DNA of 64,000 nt, taken from Steinernema hermaphroditum. Taxonomy: Eukaryota > Nematoda > Chromadorea > Rhabditida > Steinernematidae. The stretch is from assembly GCA_030435675.1 (NCBI GenBank), contig CM059624.1:12734769-12798768 (forward strand), in the 5' to 3' direction. Below the pieces are notes generated by a model. The model was not told the DNA's origin, did not search any database, and saw only the letters and a list, made by a program, of their open reading frames with translations. Within the stretch, counting starts at the first letter, position 1. Each line of letters starts with the position of its first letter. The translations under genes were made by a program, and so were the position numbers. Of this stretch, positions 21,575 through 33,700 are shown in pieces.

Positions 21575-22326
21575 ATGTCCAACGTGCCCGACTACGAAAG
21601 AGAGGAATACTCAGCACAGGGATTCGTCAATGAGTACCTCGACCGCAGAATCTCAGCAGAAGGCATGATGTGGTGGCAGAGACCTGATCGGGCCTATGAA
21701 CCGCGGTCTGCGCACAATGCCCTCTCTGAGGTTTGTAGAATTTTTGAAGAGCGGAACGCCCAAGAACTGAGTATGTTAGTGCGCATCCTACTCAACGGTG
21801 ACGACCACACGCAGTTCACCTACAATCGCTACGTTGAAGTAATCTCGTTAATCTCTGTTTCGGGTTTCATGTCTGCGTACTTTAGGTAGTTGACACTATG
21901 CACAAGAACCAAGATGAGGGAGCGGTCCAAATGCCGTATGGCCGACTCGTTGCCCTGATGGCCTTTGCTGGACTAGTCTCTTTGAAGCTCATCAGAAACA
22001 ACTGTCCCCAAGCAGTCGCCGACATTGCCGTTTACACTGGACGTTACCTGGAGCGAGCCATCAGGCAACAGTGGCCGATTGCCAACAGATCTTGGGTACG
22101 CTCTCGCTTTCGATGCTCTGCAACCAAGTGAACTGTTTAGACAGGGTTTGTCCAGATGAGCCGAGTGATGATCCAGAGACACATCGTGAAACGGGAGCGG
22201 GAACGTGCTGTAGAAAAACGCCGTCAGCTGCTGTTCGGCGCTACCGCTTTGTGTGCCGCGCTGGGCGTCGGCTTTTATGCATGGAAATTTTCAGATAAAC
22301 TGCCTTGTATTGTTCTGTGTGAATAA
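21575..22326 (+). CDS. ced-9: CED-9-like Bcl-2 family apoptosis inhibitor
   Basis: Three exons (21575-21838, 21886-22095, 22141-22326) encode 219 residues. All Bcl-2 homology features are visible: a BH4-like segment (GFVNEYLDRRISAEGMMWW), the IFEERNAQEL helix, BH1 (MPYGRLVALMAFAGLV), BH2 around NRSWTGF, and a C-terminal membrane anchor (LLFGATALCAALGVGFYAW). The order and local sequence closely follow Caenorhabditis CED-9, which sits on the mitochondrial surface, sequesters CED-4 and is antagonised by EGL-1. The protein is shorter than the 280-residue C. elegans protein, mainly by lacking the long N-terminal extension. The third exon was chosen to start at ACAGGG because that keeps BH2 in frame. 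A TTTTTCAG just before the ATG suggests trans-splicing. AATAAA overlaps the stop region. Confidence 0.9.
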
Positions 22327-22364
22327 AGGTTTGTGCACGACAATGTTGTTTTGTTTCAGTTGTT

Positions 22365-22808
22365 CCTGTTACGACGGGATAATCAATCTCTGGAATTTGG
22401 TACTCTAGTTTCGTTTTCAACACCTCAACCTTCTCCTGCTTAGCTTTCGATTGCCCGCTCGTCGGTTTCAATTCTTCGATCACCAATTTTTCAAGCGCCC
22501 GTTCATGCACATCTGCTTCTCCCTTTTCTCTTCCTCAACTTCGGCGTCGTCGTCGCTCGCAGGCTTCGTGCTGACGGAGATGACTTCCACATCGTGTTCT
22601 TTATCCACACATCAAATCTGATAAGGGAACCACTCCAAGTGGCACATCGCCCACGAATTGTTCGGAAAATGGCTAAAGTAGTTCGAATAATGGTAATTAG
22701 CAGGTCATGGATCAAATAGATGTACGAGATTATGAAGAAAATGGTACGGACAGAGGACAAGAAAAGAAGAACGGTGCAAACTATTGTGTGATTGAGTAAT
22801 TTTAACAT
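22365..22808 (-). CDS. Uncertain minus-strand membrane protein, frames not resolved
   Basis: From an ATG at 22808 the frame encodes a very hydrophobic segment (TVLLFLSSVRTIFFIISYIY, then LIHDLLITII). This is followed, in other frames, by charged stretches (DKEHDVEVISVSTKP, DDDAEVEEEKREKQ and then ERALEKLVIEELKP). I could not find introns that join the three frames cleanly. It is either a gene with missed splice sites or a decaying pseudogene. Its 3' end converges on the ced-9-like gene. Confidence 0.25.
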
Positions 22809-23125
22809 GATCACAGCCGTCGAGCGAGCTGAAACAGTTTTAAGAGGTTCTTTTCAACCTATGTACATGGAACACTTTGCACACCAGCGTTCACAATGTA
22901 CAGTAAAGAAAATATTTCGGTGCTGATCTCTATGATTTGCGTCCAGAAAACTGACGGAAGCATTTCGATTGCACCCGTTTTTGGATGCCCATAATAGAAC
23001 AATGAATTCGATCAATCGGTAATCGAACAAGGAACATTTTATTTTCGCAACCAAGTTGGTTCTCGTTCCAATAAATACAGTACCCGTACTAATACTAACA
23101 ACAACAAGCTAAAAGAGGTCCAGTG

Positions 23126-23507
23126 TCACACGGCACCTCTGAAGAGGTGCGGAGGTATGTGGCTCATGAGCAGCCTCGAGGACCGGTTTGGCTTCGAGAA
23201 CTTCGTCTTCTTCGGGGGTTCTCCCTTCATGAACTCCTGCTGGTGCTTGAGGAACAACGCGAAGAGCTGCTTCTTGTCGTGCTTCGTCATCGGAATCGGA
23301 GTGTCGTGGAGGCGTCTATCGGACGTCTTGAGGACCATCTGGTTGTAGAGGTCCATCAGTGACATCGTTTCCGAGGCTTCCATCTGCGAGATCAGGCCGA
23401 ATAGCACAACTACAATCGTGAGTTGTGATGGGATCTGTGGGATTACGGTACTTACCGATGAGAAGGCCAGTTCTGCAAGCAGAGAACGGGGAGAAGACGT
23501 TTTTCAT
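23126..23507 (-). CDS. Small secreted protein, family member 1
   Basis: Two exons (23507-23456 and 23409-23126) encode 111 residues. The N-terminus is signal-peptide-like (ACRTGLLIVVLFGLISQMEA). The mature part shares a core with the genes at 24.6 and 27.6 kb: an L-M-D-x-Y-N helix, then S-x-R-x-LHD(T/S)PIP, then a Q-L-x-x-LFLK helix (here LHDTPIPMTKHDKKQLFALF). The mature protein is basic and has no cysteine. The single intron is in the same place and phase (phase 1, inside the signal peptide) in all three genes, which supports common ancestry. I do not recognise the family. It could be a peptide hormone precursor or a small structural or effector protein. Confidence 0.7.
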
Positions 23508-24516
23508 CGGCGCGTTTTCTGACGAGAAGCCCCCGCCGCTCTCCGACTTTATTCCCTTCCGCTCGACGGGTTCATTCGTTTCGTCGCCCCCCACCTCCTC
23601 GAAACCAGGCGGTCGAGGCGAGGACGGTAGATCCGATGTCGGCGACAAACCCACGCTGGTCAGCGCACCAGGCGCTGCCGCCTGCCAAGAATCTGTCCAT
23701 GTTGCGTCTTTCTCGGCGCCAGATGCCCATGCTTGTGAGCCAAGCAGGTTTGTTTTGTGTTGTCAGCATGTTTTATGCCAAAACAATGGCGTGGTTGTTG
23801 AAGGGGCATAGTACAACATGTACTGAAACGACTGAAAAACAGTTGCTGTCAGATTGATAGATCGCCCGATTGGGCGAAGGGACGGGGATACTGTAGCCTT
23901 GAGAAAAATGGAAGGAAGTCGATCAAGCGAAAAGTGATCGGTGAAGCCGACGGAGAGCAAAAACATGCAGGGTTCGAAAGTTCTGTAACGTCTAAGTAGA
24001 TTTCGAGCTACTTATGACAGACTTGGATCTAGTTCAGTACACCTTAGCCCTACAGGAGATCAGCATCACACAAATCGAGGATCTCTTGTTGCAGTTTTAG
24101 ACCTCTACCGTAGATATTAACCGAGCGAAAGAATAATTTTTGAGCTGAGAATATGCGAATGACATCAGAGTTACTTCAGTGCGTATCGACTTTTTAGCCG
24201 CCAACGATCCACTTTTTGAGCTTCTTTGGGACATTTTAGTCCCAGACTAAAGTGAACCTATGAGGTATAAGTAAGTGCAAAATTTTTGATTTCAGTGAGT
24301 AATTTTTTTTGTATATTTTCGTATACGTGTTCTTTACTTCTACCACCTGTGTAAATTTTGATCGTATTTCGATATCATCTTTAGTGAGCGAACATTTCTA
24401 TCGCCTGTTGCTTCAAACAGTGTTCCAAGTATATAAGATGCAACCAGTTTTCTGTTGTGTGAACACTTTGCATACGTTCAAACTTTTTATTAAACCCGTT
24501 CTTTTTAAGTATATTA

Positions 24517-25178
24517 TGAGATCATGAGAGTGAAATTCGGACTCAGAGAGTCAGTCGTCGTCGTTTTTCAGATGCGAAAGCGCGGCGAAAAGTGGAGGTT
24601 GTTGAGGATTCTGGCGGAGTGGCGGTCGACCTTCCGCTTCTTCGGGTCGGTCTCCGGCTCCTCCACGGGTCTCTGAGTCATGGAGTGGCGCTTGAGGAAG
24701 AGCTCGGTGAGCTGCTGGGTCTCGCCGCGACTCAGGGGGATCGGAGAGTCGTGCAGCACCTCGGAGTTCCGTGACCGGAGAAGGAGGTCGTTGTAGAAGT
24801 CCATGAGGCCCTTGTCGGCGGAAACGGAGGGGAAGAAGGCGAGAGAGAGGAGCGCTAAAAGCAGATCATTAGAGACGGTTCTGAAGGTGCGAAATTTACC
24901 GAAAAGGAGCGCCATCTTGAGGGTCGAGGAAGAAGAGGCGAGGGGATTCATCTGGCGGCGTTTGGTTGTGAGTGGCTTCGTTCTTCAGAGGCACCGTCTT
25001 CTTAAATAGTTCGCCACAAAAAAACCCCGCCTCGCGGGTACTCCGTAGTTTGCTGTGGCGGGGATCCCCGCGGAGAGGAACGCGCCGATGTCGTCGACAA
25101 AGTGCGCTTGGTCATCGCCTCGCGCACCCCACAGTTTATTTCTGCGACTTCGATTCCAAAGCTCAGCGACGTCACAGC
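24517..25178. repeat. Segmental duplication, copy A (662 bp)
   Basis: This segment is nearly identical, with only about a dozen differences, to 27578-28239 in the same orientation at a 3061 bp offset. Identity begins at TGAGATCATGAG and stops sharply after GTCACAGC. The unit contains the whole secreted-protein gene plus roughly 230 bp upstream of its first ATG. Confidence 0.95.
24568..24951 (-). CDS. Small secreted protein, family member 2 (copy A)
   Basis: Exons are 24951-24900 (or from 24915) and 24854-24568, joined across a 45 nt intron. With the inner ATG the product is 100 residues, starting with a good signal peptide (MALLFALLSLAFFPSVSA) and a cleavage site before DKG. The outer ATG adds 12 residues and weakens the signal peptide, so I prefer the inner one. 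The mature chain carries the shared core (LMDFYNDLLLRS, LHDSPIPLSRGETQQL, ELFLKRHS), then an acidic-to-basic linker (EEPETDPKKRKVDR) and ends LHFSPRFRI. It has no cysteines. The KKRK could be a dibasic processing site. Function is unknown. Confidence 0.75.
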   Translation of the reverse strand: MNPLASSSSTLKMALLFGKFRTFRTVSNDLLLALLSLAFFPSVSADKGLMDFYNDLLLRSRNSEVLHDSPIPLSRGETQQLTELFLKRHSMTQRPVEEPETDPKKRKVDRHSARILNNLHFSPRFRI

Positions 25179-27577
25179 CCCTCCGCGACCAGGGGCGCCG
25201 GGGTGCACACTGCACGCGAACTGGAAATTTCCAAGAATGCACCTTTCGGTGCAGAATAGATGTATGTCTGCGAAAAAGTTGGGTGCATCTTGTTCTTTTG
25301 CTGGTGTTCCCTCGGGTCACTTTTACGTCATCAGACCACTATGTTCGTTCGGATCATCTTGGAGTAGATGGGTGCATTTGGTTTAGCTGGATCAGGGTAT
25401 TTTTCTTTTAAAAAATAGACATTTTTAGACAGTTGAACACAACGTTAACGGTTTCAGAAAAGCACGCCAGGACGCACTTCAGAGGCCTAATTTTCAAATG
25501 AAAGGAGCATCGAGTGTGTGCAAGATTGTGGTCCAATTTTGACTAGCTCTCCGAGAAATCGGAAGCTGCTGTGCTACAGAAAGTATCGAACGTAGCTCAC
25601 GGGCTCAAAAATCGAAGCTCTTAAGGGGTGATTTATAAGATCTTCGTTTAGAAACTTTCTACTCAGAGTTGTCCTTCTATCCATCTCCACCACTCCCTTT
25701 CTTTTCGCATAGTGCAGCACAGCGTGCCTTAACTTAAAGGATGTTTTGTAAGATCTTCTACCAAAACTTTTCTCTGTGCTCAGAGTTGCTCTTCTTTTCC
25801 TGCTCTATGTGTCTATACTTCCTTTCTTTTCGTGTCGTCGCAGAGATGTGCTCGGTCGTCTTGATTTGGAGCACACGAGCACATTTCAAAGAGAGAAAAA
25901 CAAAAGGGCGATTTACAAACTGGTCGATCTGCCATCACAACTATTTTTCAAGAATATATTGATACTTTATAGGTCACAGGATACTACGAAAGAAGATGCA
26001 ACAGCGCAACTTTAACATGAGTAAACTCAACATATCCAAGCTTCTCAGAAAAGTCAAGAACTAACCCGATCGTAATCGTTCTTCCCACTGTATTTTCTAT
26101 ATTTCTGTGAGAATGACTTGCGTTCGTTGACATAATTTCGGAGATTCTTTAGAACCGATAACTATGCCTGCCACAATACTTATGGTGATTGCAACATCGG
26201 TGGAACCAAAATGCTCCAGTCAATCCTTGACATTTGATTCGACTCGAGTTGAATTGATTTAAAATTTCGACCTTACTGATAGGCACAGCTGACAGTTTAC
26301 GCTGTAATTTCAACAAAGACACGTATTTTTCACACTAACAGTGATAGACTCTGAGAATGGAATCGTTGAAATATATTTTCTAGCAGCCTCTATTTTTGGA
26401 CGTGGTGGTCGACATTTTTTTCAAAATTCAAATTTTAATTTTTCTGTAAATATTTTATCTCTAAGATTATCGGGGTCTTCGCAATATAAATCAAACTTTG
26501 ACCAGATGCGTCATGTATCTCATCGGATTTTTCTTGCAGAATAATTTTGTAGTCGTTCTGAAACTTCCTCTAAAAATTCGAAGAACACATGACACGACTA
26601 AGAATTTTATTGACTGTGCGTTTCACTAAGAGGTCGTCGGCCGTTTTTGTTGTGCCGTTTTCAGGCAACAACGATCGTTAGAGTTCGTGAGTAGGGCTGC
26701 CGAATCGAATCGAATAATTCATATTTTTATTTGTAAGTTGCGCAATTTTAAAAAAAGTTTTGATTATCGGCTTGGATTATCGGACATTGGAGCAGAGTAT
26801 CGACCTTTTGGCTTGCCGTTCAAATCGTATACTTTCACACCTCATGCTGTGAGTGCCGTGCCAAACAGTTACATACATGAATAAGTTCGTACTGGGGATG
26901 CCAGCCTCTTCTATATTGAAATCATTCCAAAAAGATATACATTCGATTTAATCTCTGCTAAGTTCTCCACTTTACAACGCCACCCAAGTGAATGGAGTGC
27001 TTTAAAGTGAACCGAGTGAACTTTTGAAATGAGCGGATAGTTCTAAAAGACTGATTAGTCAAACTATCGGATTTTCAATACTCATATGGATAAAATCTTG
27101 TCTCTAATCTTTTCTTGGTTAATACGACGTCGCCAAATGGGGACTTTCCAGTGAACAGCTCAAATTTTTGGTAGCTGATCATCACATCTGTCAAAGAAAC
27201 TGCAAGCCTAAGGGGCATGCCGGTTATGGATAGGAATTGCGAAATTCCATTCAGTGTCGCGGAAACCGATCGAAACGCCGGTGTGACCGATCATTCCATT
27301 AGCTAACGATGTCGACAGCTAATGAAACAGTTAAGGACCGGTTTCATGACTTCTGAAAGCACGACTTCCTCCGACTGAATCCTGAAAAGTCAAATAACAT
27401 ATGATGTACACATCTAAAACAGGTTAATATCATCAATGACATCTGCCAGAATCCTCAACAACTTCCGCCTCGCCTCCCTTCAGATTCTTTTTATTTGAGA
27501 TCAACAGCATCAAGTGACTGTTGAATTAAGTGACGGTATCTTTTTAACCCGTAATATCATGAGATACAGATGGTCAC
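25179..27577. other. Intergenic, gene-free stretch between duplicate copies
   Basis: No supported gene was found. A degenerate duplication of about 100 bp is visible at roughly 25630-25720 and 25738-25850 (TAAGATCTTC ... CAGAGTTG). The sequence is AT-rich with isolated ATTTTTG motifs. Confidence 0.5.
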
Positions 27578-28239
27578 TGAGATCATGAGGGTGAAATTAG
27601 GACTGAGAGGATCAGTCGTCGTCGTTTTTCAGATGTGAAAGCGCGGCGAAAAGTGGAGGTTGTTGAGGATTCTGGCGGAGTGGCGGTCGACCTTCCGCTT
27701 CTTCGGGTCGGTCTCCGGCTCCTCCACGGGTCTCTGAGCCACGGAGTGGCGCTTGAGGAAGAGCTCGGTGAGCTGCTGGGTCTCGCCGCGACTCAGGGGG
27801 ATCGGAGAGTCGTGCAGCACCTCGGAGTTCCGTGACCGGAGAAGGAGGTCGTTGTAGAAGTCCATGAGGCCTTTGTCGGCGGAAACGGAGGGGAAGAAGG
27901 CGAGAGAGAGGAGCGCTAAAAGCAGATCATTAGAGACGGTTCTGAAGGTGCGAAATTTACCGAAAAGGAGCGCCATCTTGAGGGTCGAGGAAGAAGAGGC
28001 GAGGGGATTCATCTGGCGGCGTTTGGTTGTGAGTGGCTTCGTTCTTCAGAGGCACCGTCTTCTTAAATAGTTCGCCACAAAAAAACCCCGCCTCGCGGGT
28101 ACTCCGTAGTTTGCTGTGGCGGGGATCCCCGCGGAGAGGAACGCGCCGATGTCGTCGACAAAGTGCGCTTGGTCATCGCCTCGCGCACCCCACAGTTTAT
28201 TTCTGCGACTTCGATTCCAAAGCTCAGCGACGTCACAGC
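27578..28239. repeat. Segmental duplication, copy B (662 bp)
   Basis: This is a direct near-identical copy of 24517-25178, including promoter, intron and coding exons. Flanking sequence on both sides is unrelated. Confidence 0.95.
27629..28012 (-). CDS. Small secreted protein, family member 3 (copy B)
   Basis: Exons are 28012-27961 (or from 27976) and 27915-27629, giving 100 residues from the inner ATG. The protein differs from copy A at only three residues: MT to VA after KRHS, and R to H two residues before the end. Signal peptide, intron position and mature core are the same. Both copies appear intact, so neither shows signs of decay. Confidence 0.75.
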   Translation of the reverse strand: MNPLASSSSTLKMALLFGKFRTFRTVSNDLLLALLSLAFFPSVSADKGLMDFYNDLLLRSRNSEVLHDSPIPLSRGETQQLTELFLKRHSVAQRPVEEPETDPKKRKVDRHSARILNNLHFSPRFHI

Positions 28240-29768
28240 TGCGGTTCGACCGCCGCAACCGAGTCGGGTGCATCGCGCACGAAGACAACAATGGAGTGTT
28301 TTCTGCAAAATGCGGTCTCCCGAATCAAAGAGTTGGCTGAGAGATCACTTTTGTGGAACTGATGAACTTCTCATAAGGGGACCTTTAAAGGTGCTTCTGT
28401 TGATCGACACACAGTGGTGCTCATAAAATACAATGTTTCTTGTAATGTTTTCGTGTAAAGGGCACTCTAGGCGTGTTTGTCGAAATTTTTCATCTAACTG
28501 AGTCTTTTTAGTTGATCAGGCTTCTCGGAGCGAGACAAATTCTCAATATTTTTGGCAGAAGAGATTTTTGGTAACCAGTTCAAAGATCAGTCTCCTATAG
28601 TTTAACGGGAAAGGCGCAAAAAGAGAACACCGTTGCTCGAGATTCCGGGGTTACTGTCCTTTGTCTGCCCTTCTCTCAGCGATGCTTGATGGTAAACCGT
28701 TTTCTAGAGCTCTCAAGCTCCTGGCATGACACAGACGACACTAGACTGTCTGGAGCATCAGTTCTAGACAGACGAGCTCTACAGAACAGCTTCTCCATTT
28801 CTGGGCAACAAGAGAGATGCGACAACGCCGCCATCAGAGAGCGATCGGCGAAACGCGGAGTGTAACGCGTATTCTGTAGTAAATCTCAAGGTCACTGCGA
28901 ACTCTAAAGTTGCCCACTTCTTCTTCCTATCAGCTGTCGAGGACAGGAGGCGTCTTTAGAAAGTTGTAGGAGGCAGGAAAAAGACGGTCGTTGGACAGTT
29001 ACACATAACGGTGACTAGTTTCCACGGTTGCAATGCATCAGAAAGGTGATTCTGTGTTTAAGACAACGTCCTTACCCTTATAGACAGATAGTTATTAGTG
29101 TCATCTGCATTCATCATAGGACTTCTGAAGTGATTTTGAAATAGCGCAATGTGAATAGTACGTAGCTAATATGCGGCTCATATTTCTCAGAAAGTTGTAA
29201 TAATAACTATTTTTTCATGCGTAAGCCATGTAAGATATGTAATTCGAAGAAACGTAGATCATCGTAATCGCGGCTTCACTTTCTTCCTCGACGCCTGGCC
29301 TGACATTGGAGTTGAAGGCAGCTATCCTTCCCATCAGTGCTGCGCGGGATTCGAAGCGGCGAACGGCCTCAACCAAAGGCTTTATTTTTGCTTATCGGCG
29401 CATGGTATTCATGCTGACTAGAGGGTAAACATACAAGAAGCACTAACTGGATTTTTGGTTTGCAAGAGACGTAAAAACCCTGTGATGAAGATGTCACCAA
29501 TGTGAAGAGAACAGTCACGCACAAGAAGCTGTTGCCCCGTGATTCCTCTGTGTGCGTGGGAGCGCGATCTTTCGAACTTCCGATCTTCCGTACACACTGG
29601 AATCACGCTGATCTCAGGAAACAAAACACCGCCGAGTTTACTAACGCTAGCGGCAACAACAATCACCGTACGTTTACAACCGCACAAATGACGACCGATC
29701 ACTTGGAATCCACACGGGTAGATTCAATTTAACAACAGCAATGTGTCAACACAACGAAAAGGAGATAC
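28240..29768. other. Intergenic, no gene seen
   Basis: I find only short frames without conserved features. Four ATTTTTG motifs occur at 28548, 28564, 29384 and 29451. Confidence 0.5.
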
Positions 29769-30698
29769 TTAAGAAAACAACACAACTATCTGGTCCGTCT
29801 CGGTGAAGAAATCGAACTCGGCCACTTCTTCACCCTTTTGAAAACAGTCGAAAAGGACGTAAATGTTGTGTTTGTCGTCCGCTATCAATTCAGATTTGAT
29901 CTTGTAGGCCTCAGATGGTATGCACAGTTGCAACTGATATAAGTCGATGTGCTCCTTTTTTATATAGTCGCATTGCTCTTGTGAACAAAGTTCCAGATCA
30001 CCTTTAAGGTCCTTGGCGACGACTCCACAATCGAAAAAGAAAATCTCCTTTCGAATCATTTTTTCACGATTCTCTTCCCAAATGCTAAGAAGCTCCTCAA
30101 GAGCCTCACAGTTTTGAAGTATCAGCCTCTTGAACTGCTTTTGACATAGGGCGATTTCAATAACATCCATTTCCTTCGAATGAAGAGAAACGTCATAATA
30201 AATGTCTAACGATCGTAGGCGTCCTCTTTCAACAAGCGCTTTATAGAACTCAAGAGCTGCATCTTCAGACTTTTTCAAGATGGATAATCGGGTCAATTTT
30301 GGGAATGACAAGGCCCACTTCATCCAAGCTGGGCTGATTGTGGAACATCCGAGAAGCAACTCGTAATCCACATAGTGATTTTGCATCCATCCGCGAAGTT
30401 CTTTGCTAACTTCGTCGTTCTTACCGCGAAGTGTGATACAAACGGATTGTTTGTACCTTTTGGGCACAGATCGACACATGTCAGTGCGTTTCTCTGGAGA
30501 TTTGTTCCAATTCGAGAAGTTCAGCTCTTCATTTACAATCTGATTATTTTCAATTTGCAGTTCATGATCATGAAGATTCTCACAAAACAAGTTCGCAACT
30601 ATTCCGAATAAGCCTGGGAGTTCTTGAGCTACTAGCATCGTTTCCATTTCCAATGCAGGAACTAGCTGGTCATAGAAATTTGCTGGTAGGCTGTCCAT
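29769..30698 (-). CDS. Single-exon nematode orphan protein, about 309 residues
   Basis: An uninterrupted frame of 309 codons runs from the preferred ATG (MDSLPANFYDQLVPAL); an in-frame ATG eight codons earlier is possible. The opening Met-Asp-x-(L/V)-P-x-x-(F/Y) pattern followed by mixed helical repeats (LTRLSILKKSEDAALEFYKA, RLRSLDIYYD, FKRLILQNCEALEEL) recalls large nematode-specific families related to F-box/LRR-like proteins. I cannot show an F-box. It has no signal peptide and no transmembrane helix. Codon use is AT-rich and unlike the highly biased neighbours, as is common for lineage-specific, weakly expressed genes. Function is unknown. Confidence 0.65.
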   Translation of the reverse strand: MDSLPANFYDQLVPALEMETMLVAQELPGLFGIVANLFCENLHDHELQIENNQIVNEELNFSNWNKSPEKRTDMCRSVPKRYKQSVCITLRGKNDEVSKELRGWMQNHYVDYELLLGCSTISPAWMKWALSFPKLTRLSILKKSEDAALEFYKALVERGRLRSLDIYYDVSLHSKEMDVIEIALCQKQFKRLILQNCEALEELLSIWEENREKMIRKEIFFFDCGVVAKDLKGDLELCSQEQCDYIKKEHIDLYQLQLCIPSEAYKIKSELIADDKHNIYVLFDCFQKGEEVAEFDFFTETDQIVVLFS

Positions 30699-30722
30699 CG
30701 GTATATTCAAAAAACAGCACAT

Positions 30723-33700
30723 TGATGGAAAGGCTGTAATTAATAAATGATACTATCTTATGTGTTAAGCGTGAAGGTGTGAAGCGCAAAAGCATCGTTT
30801 TTGACAGAATCGGTCTTTCGGTTGGTGGAAAAGTGTGAAAGATATTTCGGTTAGACCACAGGGTTTGCTGGTAGGCCAATCGGTCGCTCAGAGAGTGAAT
30901 ACTAGCGGAAGAGAGGCAACTTCCAGGCTAAGGATCCATATTTCCGAAGCAAATGTGGGCTTTGAAGACTCATCAGTGCCGCAATGCACCAAACACACAA
31001 AAAAGCATAAACGCCAGATGGAGATGGAAAGAGAACCGACCGAGATAAGTGTGTATCCCAAGAGTAAATGTTTTTAATACGTGCATTTAGCAGTTAGACA
31101 TATAAGACGTGATATCAATCAGTAGATGAAAAACAATGTTTTGGTTGTGTCGTAGGATAGGATAGAGCTGAGGTGGATCACAGAACCGATTACCGACTGC
31201 ACCCGCTAAGGCGCTTATGCAGAAGTGTCTATTTGTGGTGAAGTCTTAGTGCTAAACAGCTTGACGAAGGCGACCTCACCTCGCCCAAAAACGTCATAAC
31301 GGTGATCTTTATGTTGCCCCTTAAGGCGGTCCTGACGGCGCCCACCCAGGCATCGCCGCGCATACTTCTGTTCCGACTCACCCTTTCACCTCCAGTCGCC
31401 CTATGACCTAGCCGAGTGAACGAATGGCCCCACCCGTGAGGAGATCTTCCCAACTGCCATGGTAACACCGAGCAAGATGAAGTCAAGAGATGGCTTATTT
31501 CGACTCTCGCGCCACCTCATCCGCTGTAGAAGCGATGTGATCTACGGTATAATCTTGTCTCTTTTTTGCTTTATGAGTTGAGACTGCACTGCGCGATTGA
31601 TTGATGAGTGTAAATCCGAGTTTTTAAAGTGTAAAGGTGATTCCATTTTTGACAACTTCTAATTCACAATTCAAGCAATGACTCCCTGATGTTCCCGGCC
31701 TTCTGGAAGTTGGGGATGTAGAGAATATGAGCGTGAAAAGGGAAATTTTCGCAGAGTTGATTGTTTGTTTTAGTTGATGTTTTGTTTTCGCAGAGATGCC
31801 TGATTCGCCCAAAACGGGAAGCCATATGAAACGTTTCATTTTTGGACGACGGGTCTTGTTTTCAGTCAAGTTTCGTACTTTACCCAGGTGAAATTTTTAA
31901 TAGCCTTTTGATTTGATGATCACCGTAACATCGAATTGAAGGTGTCTTTGCAACTGACATCTTGTCCAAATTTCAATGTTCTCTCATTTATGCCTCTATT
32001 TGCAAGCAATTCTAAAAAAAAACGTCATGCGCTTTGTTTTCACGTAAGCACACCGCAATCGCGCGATCTTTGCCCCACAGGCCATGTTTATGTCGGCGCA
32101 TTCCTCGCGTCTCCCCCGACGGCTGTTCCGATAATCCCCCTTCATCGAAGCTCTATTTGCACTCTAGCATCTCTCAATTGATTCAGCAGAGCGGCAAAAA
32201 ATTCATCCATTTATCAGGGAAAGCTTTTTGTGTCCTCAATAGGCGTCCTCAAGTTGTTCGAGTGACATCGGAGCCGCCTCATCGCGCCAGGCGCCACCAA
32301 GTGACGTCACCGCAACATCCCGCTGATGCAAGTGGAAGATTTCGCAAGAAGGGTGCCCTCTTTGTGGACAGCACACGTGTTCCCACCCTCTCGTCTCGCC
32401 AACGGTCTGTGTTTTCGTTCGTTTTCGGCCGGTTTTCGAGTCGCGTGTGCCTTCAGATTGCTATATTTTTCTGTTTCCATGGGTATACTTTGCGAGAGAA
32501 ACAAGGTGAGATGGGAAGAGTTCGTCGCGGAAGTTATTTCGTTGCTGTTTCTTCTGAATAGCCCTTAATACAACTACAGTTGGGTATAAACATGGATATG
32601 CATTTGGACATGAATGGGCAGTATAAAATATGGATATGGATCAGGCCGATAACGGCGGGGCCACCGTCATCGACAATAGTGGATAAGTTCCACATACGTC
32701 AAATTTAAAATAAAAAAATTTTTTTGCAAGTTCTGCAGCATGAACTCCATTTCGGGTGTGTAAATAACGATTGAGTTGTAAGCTGTTCTAAAAAAGGAGA
32801 ATCTAGGCCATCTACAAAATGGGCAACAAACCGTCGCGTGCGTTGTGAGCGTTGTCACTTTAGGTGAGTATTTTTTTAAATAATGTAAGGATCAGGTTCC
32901 TGTTTATTATTGTTCAGATGTACGAAATCCTTGTTCCATTTTTGAGACTTTACTGAACACGATTTAGAGAATAAACATAAATTTTTGGACGTACACATCT
33001 TCTTTCGAATAAAAATGGTAGTTTATTCCTCTCGTTCACATATTTTTCTGCTCATATTTTCGGTAAATCTTTCAATGTGTACTTCAAGGGCGTTGTCTTA
33101 TGCACCTCCTCTTCCATTTTAATTTCGATTCAAAACATTTTTGTAGTACATAACTATGGCGGTGCACCACACCAAAGTTGGCTTCAATTGTGCTGTGAAT
33201 CGTCGACTTGACATGATAGGGCGATGTTCTTGGAGCTCTTTGCGAAACAAAAGCATTCGACGAAAGAAACAATTTTTGAGCGCTAGTTTTTTGTGTGATG
33301 TCTCCCTGTTCGATGTATTATGAATGCTCTGTGGGGATCTCCTTTTTTCTCTTTGAAGCAATCGATTCCCTTTTAATTATGGTGAAAGGACGCAGCGGGG
33401 GTGTTAATCGTTAGCCGAACGCGGAAGTGACGTGATGATGAATTGCGCTGCGGCTATTTTTACAGAAATTTGCCGGCGTTAATTTACGCCTTACGGAGGG
33501 CACTTTCTGACTACAGACAACAAAGCTTTGGCGTGTTTTGACAAGCAGCCTGGAAATCAAAGTAGTGAGAGAAAAACATGTCAGGCATAAAATTTTTGAC
33601 ATAAATTATTCTTAAACTCGTGATACTGGACGCATAGGAATAAAGGAAGTTAATGAAGGCATTATCAATCGACTGGACGAGTTGATTGAGCACAAATCAC

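Noticed and set aside
32034..32561. 175-codon basic plus frame
   Set aside because: Low complexity, Arg/Ser-rich composition without family resemblance or splice support.
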